From Saprospira grandis DSM 2844 (GTDB lineage Bacteria > Bacteroidota > Bacteroidia > Chitinophagales > Saprospiraceae): 53,834 nucleotides of DNA. Within the stretch, counting starts at the first letter, position 1; every line of letters begins with the position of its first letter. A program made the translations under genes and the position numbers. Shown piece by piece: positions 53,171 through 53,834 of the stretch. Location: the NCBI GenBank assembly GCA_945888475.1, contig CAMDAB010000008.1, positions 1 through 53,834 on the forward strand, given 5' to 3'. The notes under the pieces are model-generated. The model was not told the DNA's origin. It saw nothing but the letters and a program-made list of their open reading frames with translations, and did no database searches.

Positions 53171-53200
53171 AAAAAGGGCTGCCAATGGCGCCCTTTTTTT
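53171..53200. terminator. Bidirectional terminator between the lipoprotein gene and cysS
   Basis: AAAAAGGGC (53171-53179) and GCCCTTTTTTT (53190-53200) enclose an inner GCC-aat-GGC. A and T runs on both sides suit the two convergent genes. Confidence 0.85.
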
Positions 53201-53246
53201 TATAAAAGTTACAATATAATTTTTGTTGTTAGTTTTTAAGAAATGA

Positions 53247-53834
53247 TTATACCTTATTCCAGCTTGCACCCTCTTTGCCGTCTTTTATCTGAACACCCAA
53301 TTTGAGCAGCTCATCACGAATCAGATCACTTTTTGACCAGTTTTTCTGTTCACGTGCATCTTTACGGAATTCAATAATCATTTGCATAAGACCATCGAGC
53401 AATTCGGCCGAGTTGTCATTGGCAGCAGTTTCATCCATCAGACCAAATACATTGAAGAGTAGCGCACCGAAGCTTTCTTTCATTCTGCTTAGTGTGCTTT
53501 CCGAGATAAGATTGATCGATTGTTGATTATTATGGAATTTCTGAATTTCGCTCACTAGACCAAACAGTTCGGCAAGGGCATTGGGTGTATTAAAATCATT
53601 GTCCATTTCATCGTATGCCGCATCAATAATACTGTTAATACGGTTATCGAGTTCAGATGAATTTTCCTCGCCACTGTACTGAATTGATTGCAGGATGCTA
53701 TTTGCTTCCATCAATCGCTGTAGCCCTTTTTCGGCAGCCTGCATAGCATCTTCGGTGATGTTGAGGGTAGAGCGGTAATGCGCCTGCAACATAAAGAAAC
53801 GCAGTGTCATAGGGCTGTAAGCCTTCGACATAAG
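53247..53834 (-). CDS. cysS: Cysteinyl-tRNA synthetase, C-terminal part, cut by the right window edge
   Basis: Only about 195 C-terminal residues are visible; the frame remains open to the last base. The visible start, SPMTLRFFMLQAHYRSTLNIT, is the segment just after the KMSKS-loop region of class I CysRS. Then come the DALR-type helical domain (DEMDNDFNTPNALAELFGLV) and the C-terminal KNWSKSDLIRDELLKLGVQIKDGKEGASW anticodon-binding end. The ATP- and zinc-binding parts (HIGH, Cys/His) lie outside the window. Confidence 0.95.
   Translation of the reverse strand, partial: LMSKAYSPMTLRFFMLQAHYRSTLNITEDAMQAAEKGLQRLMEANSILQSIQYSGEENSSELDNRINSIIDAAYDEMDNDFNTPNALAELFGLVSEIQKFHNNQQSINLISESTLSRMKESFGALLFNVFGLMDETAANDNSAELLDGLMQMIIEFRKDAREQKNWSKSDLIRDELLKLGVQIKDGKEGASWNKV

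Overview
The window looks like a chromosomal segment of a Bacteroidota bacterium, probably from a Saprospiria, Chitinophagia or Sphingobacteriia-type lineage. Four things point there: promoters of the form TTG-N(19-21)-TAnnTTTG, the near absence of Shine-Dalgarno sequences even before ribosomal protein genes, parts of a type IX secretion system (a gingipain-family N-terminus and a sorted substrate), and families common in this phylum (DUF5522, DUF6794, RibBA, REC-cNMP-HTH regulators). The DNA is AT-rich. I see no insertion sequence, prophage, CRISPR array or plasmid function.

Layout. 1-5.9 kb: start of a PorU-like C25 peptidase (cut by the left edge), a small secreted DUF6794 protein, the bifunctional (p)ppGpp enzyme Rel, tRNA-Leu(UAG), trigger factor and a 58-residue DUF5522 mini-protein. 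6.0-24.5 kb: one uninterrupted run of 32 same-strand genes that fuses the str, S10, spc and alpha operons (rpsL to rplQ). It has no tuf after fusA and no map after secY. Candidate promoters lie before rpsL, rplP and infA, and a strong hairpin sits between rpsD and rpoA. 24.5-36.5 kb: housekeeping genes on the plus strand, namely a flippase, a Ca2+/Na+ exchanger, a DEAD-box helicase, a CDF metal exporter, rbfA, a LolC/E-type permease, a SET-domain protein, topoisomerase IV subunit A, a ferredoxin-NADP+ reductase, hscB and tRNA-Leu(CAA). 36.5-43.4 kb: a T9SS-sorted secreted protein, then a signalling and stress island made of a PAS sensor kinase, a receiver-cNMP-Crp regulator and three universal stress proteins. 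43.5-53.8 kb: YaaA, a DUF2520 protein, a SAM hydrolase with a tRNA methyltransferase, a DUF4442 hotdog protein, a Uma2 nuclease-like protein, a minus-strand corA-GT4-GT2-ribBA operon, a small lipoprotein under a striking double operator, and the 3' part of cysS.

How the parts fit. The first half is translation and growth control: Rel, trigger factor, the ribosomal cluster, SecY and RpoA. The most unusual items are elsewhere or are lineage-specific embellishments. The histidine-kinase-like protein has Asp where the phosphoacceptor His should be, yet lies just upstream of an intact receiver domain fused to a Crp-type DNA-binding domain. A near-consensus FNR/Crp box lies between the divergent stress-protein genes beside it. 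Two identical perfect 7-1-7 palindromes overlap the -33 and -7 elements of the lipoprotein promoter, which suggests a Fur/Zur-type metal operator. A different 7-1-7 palindrome precedes the ferredoxin-NADP+ reductase. Ribosomal proteins L4 and L15 carry a roughly 60-residue insertion and a roughly 72-residue C-terminal extension.

Limits: all family assignments come from reading motifs and recalling families. No search was run. Start codons were chosen by eye, and where I moved a start away from the longest frame I say why.
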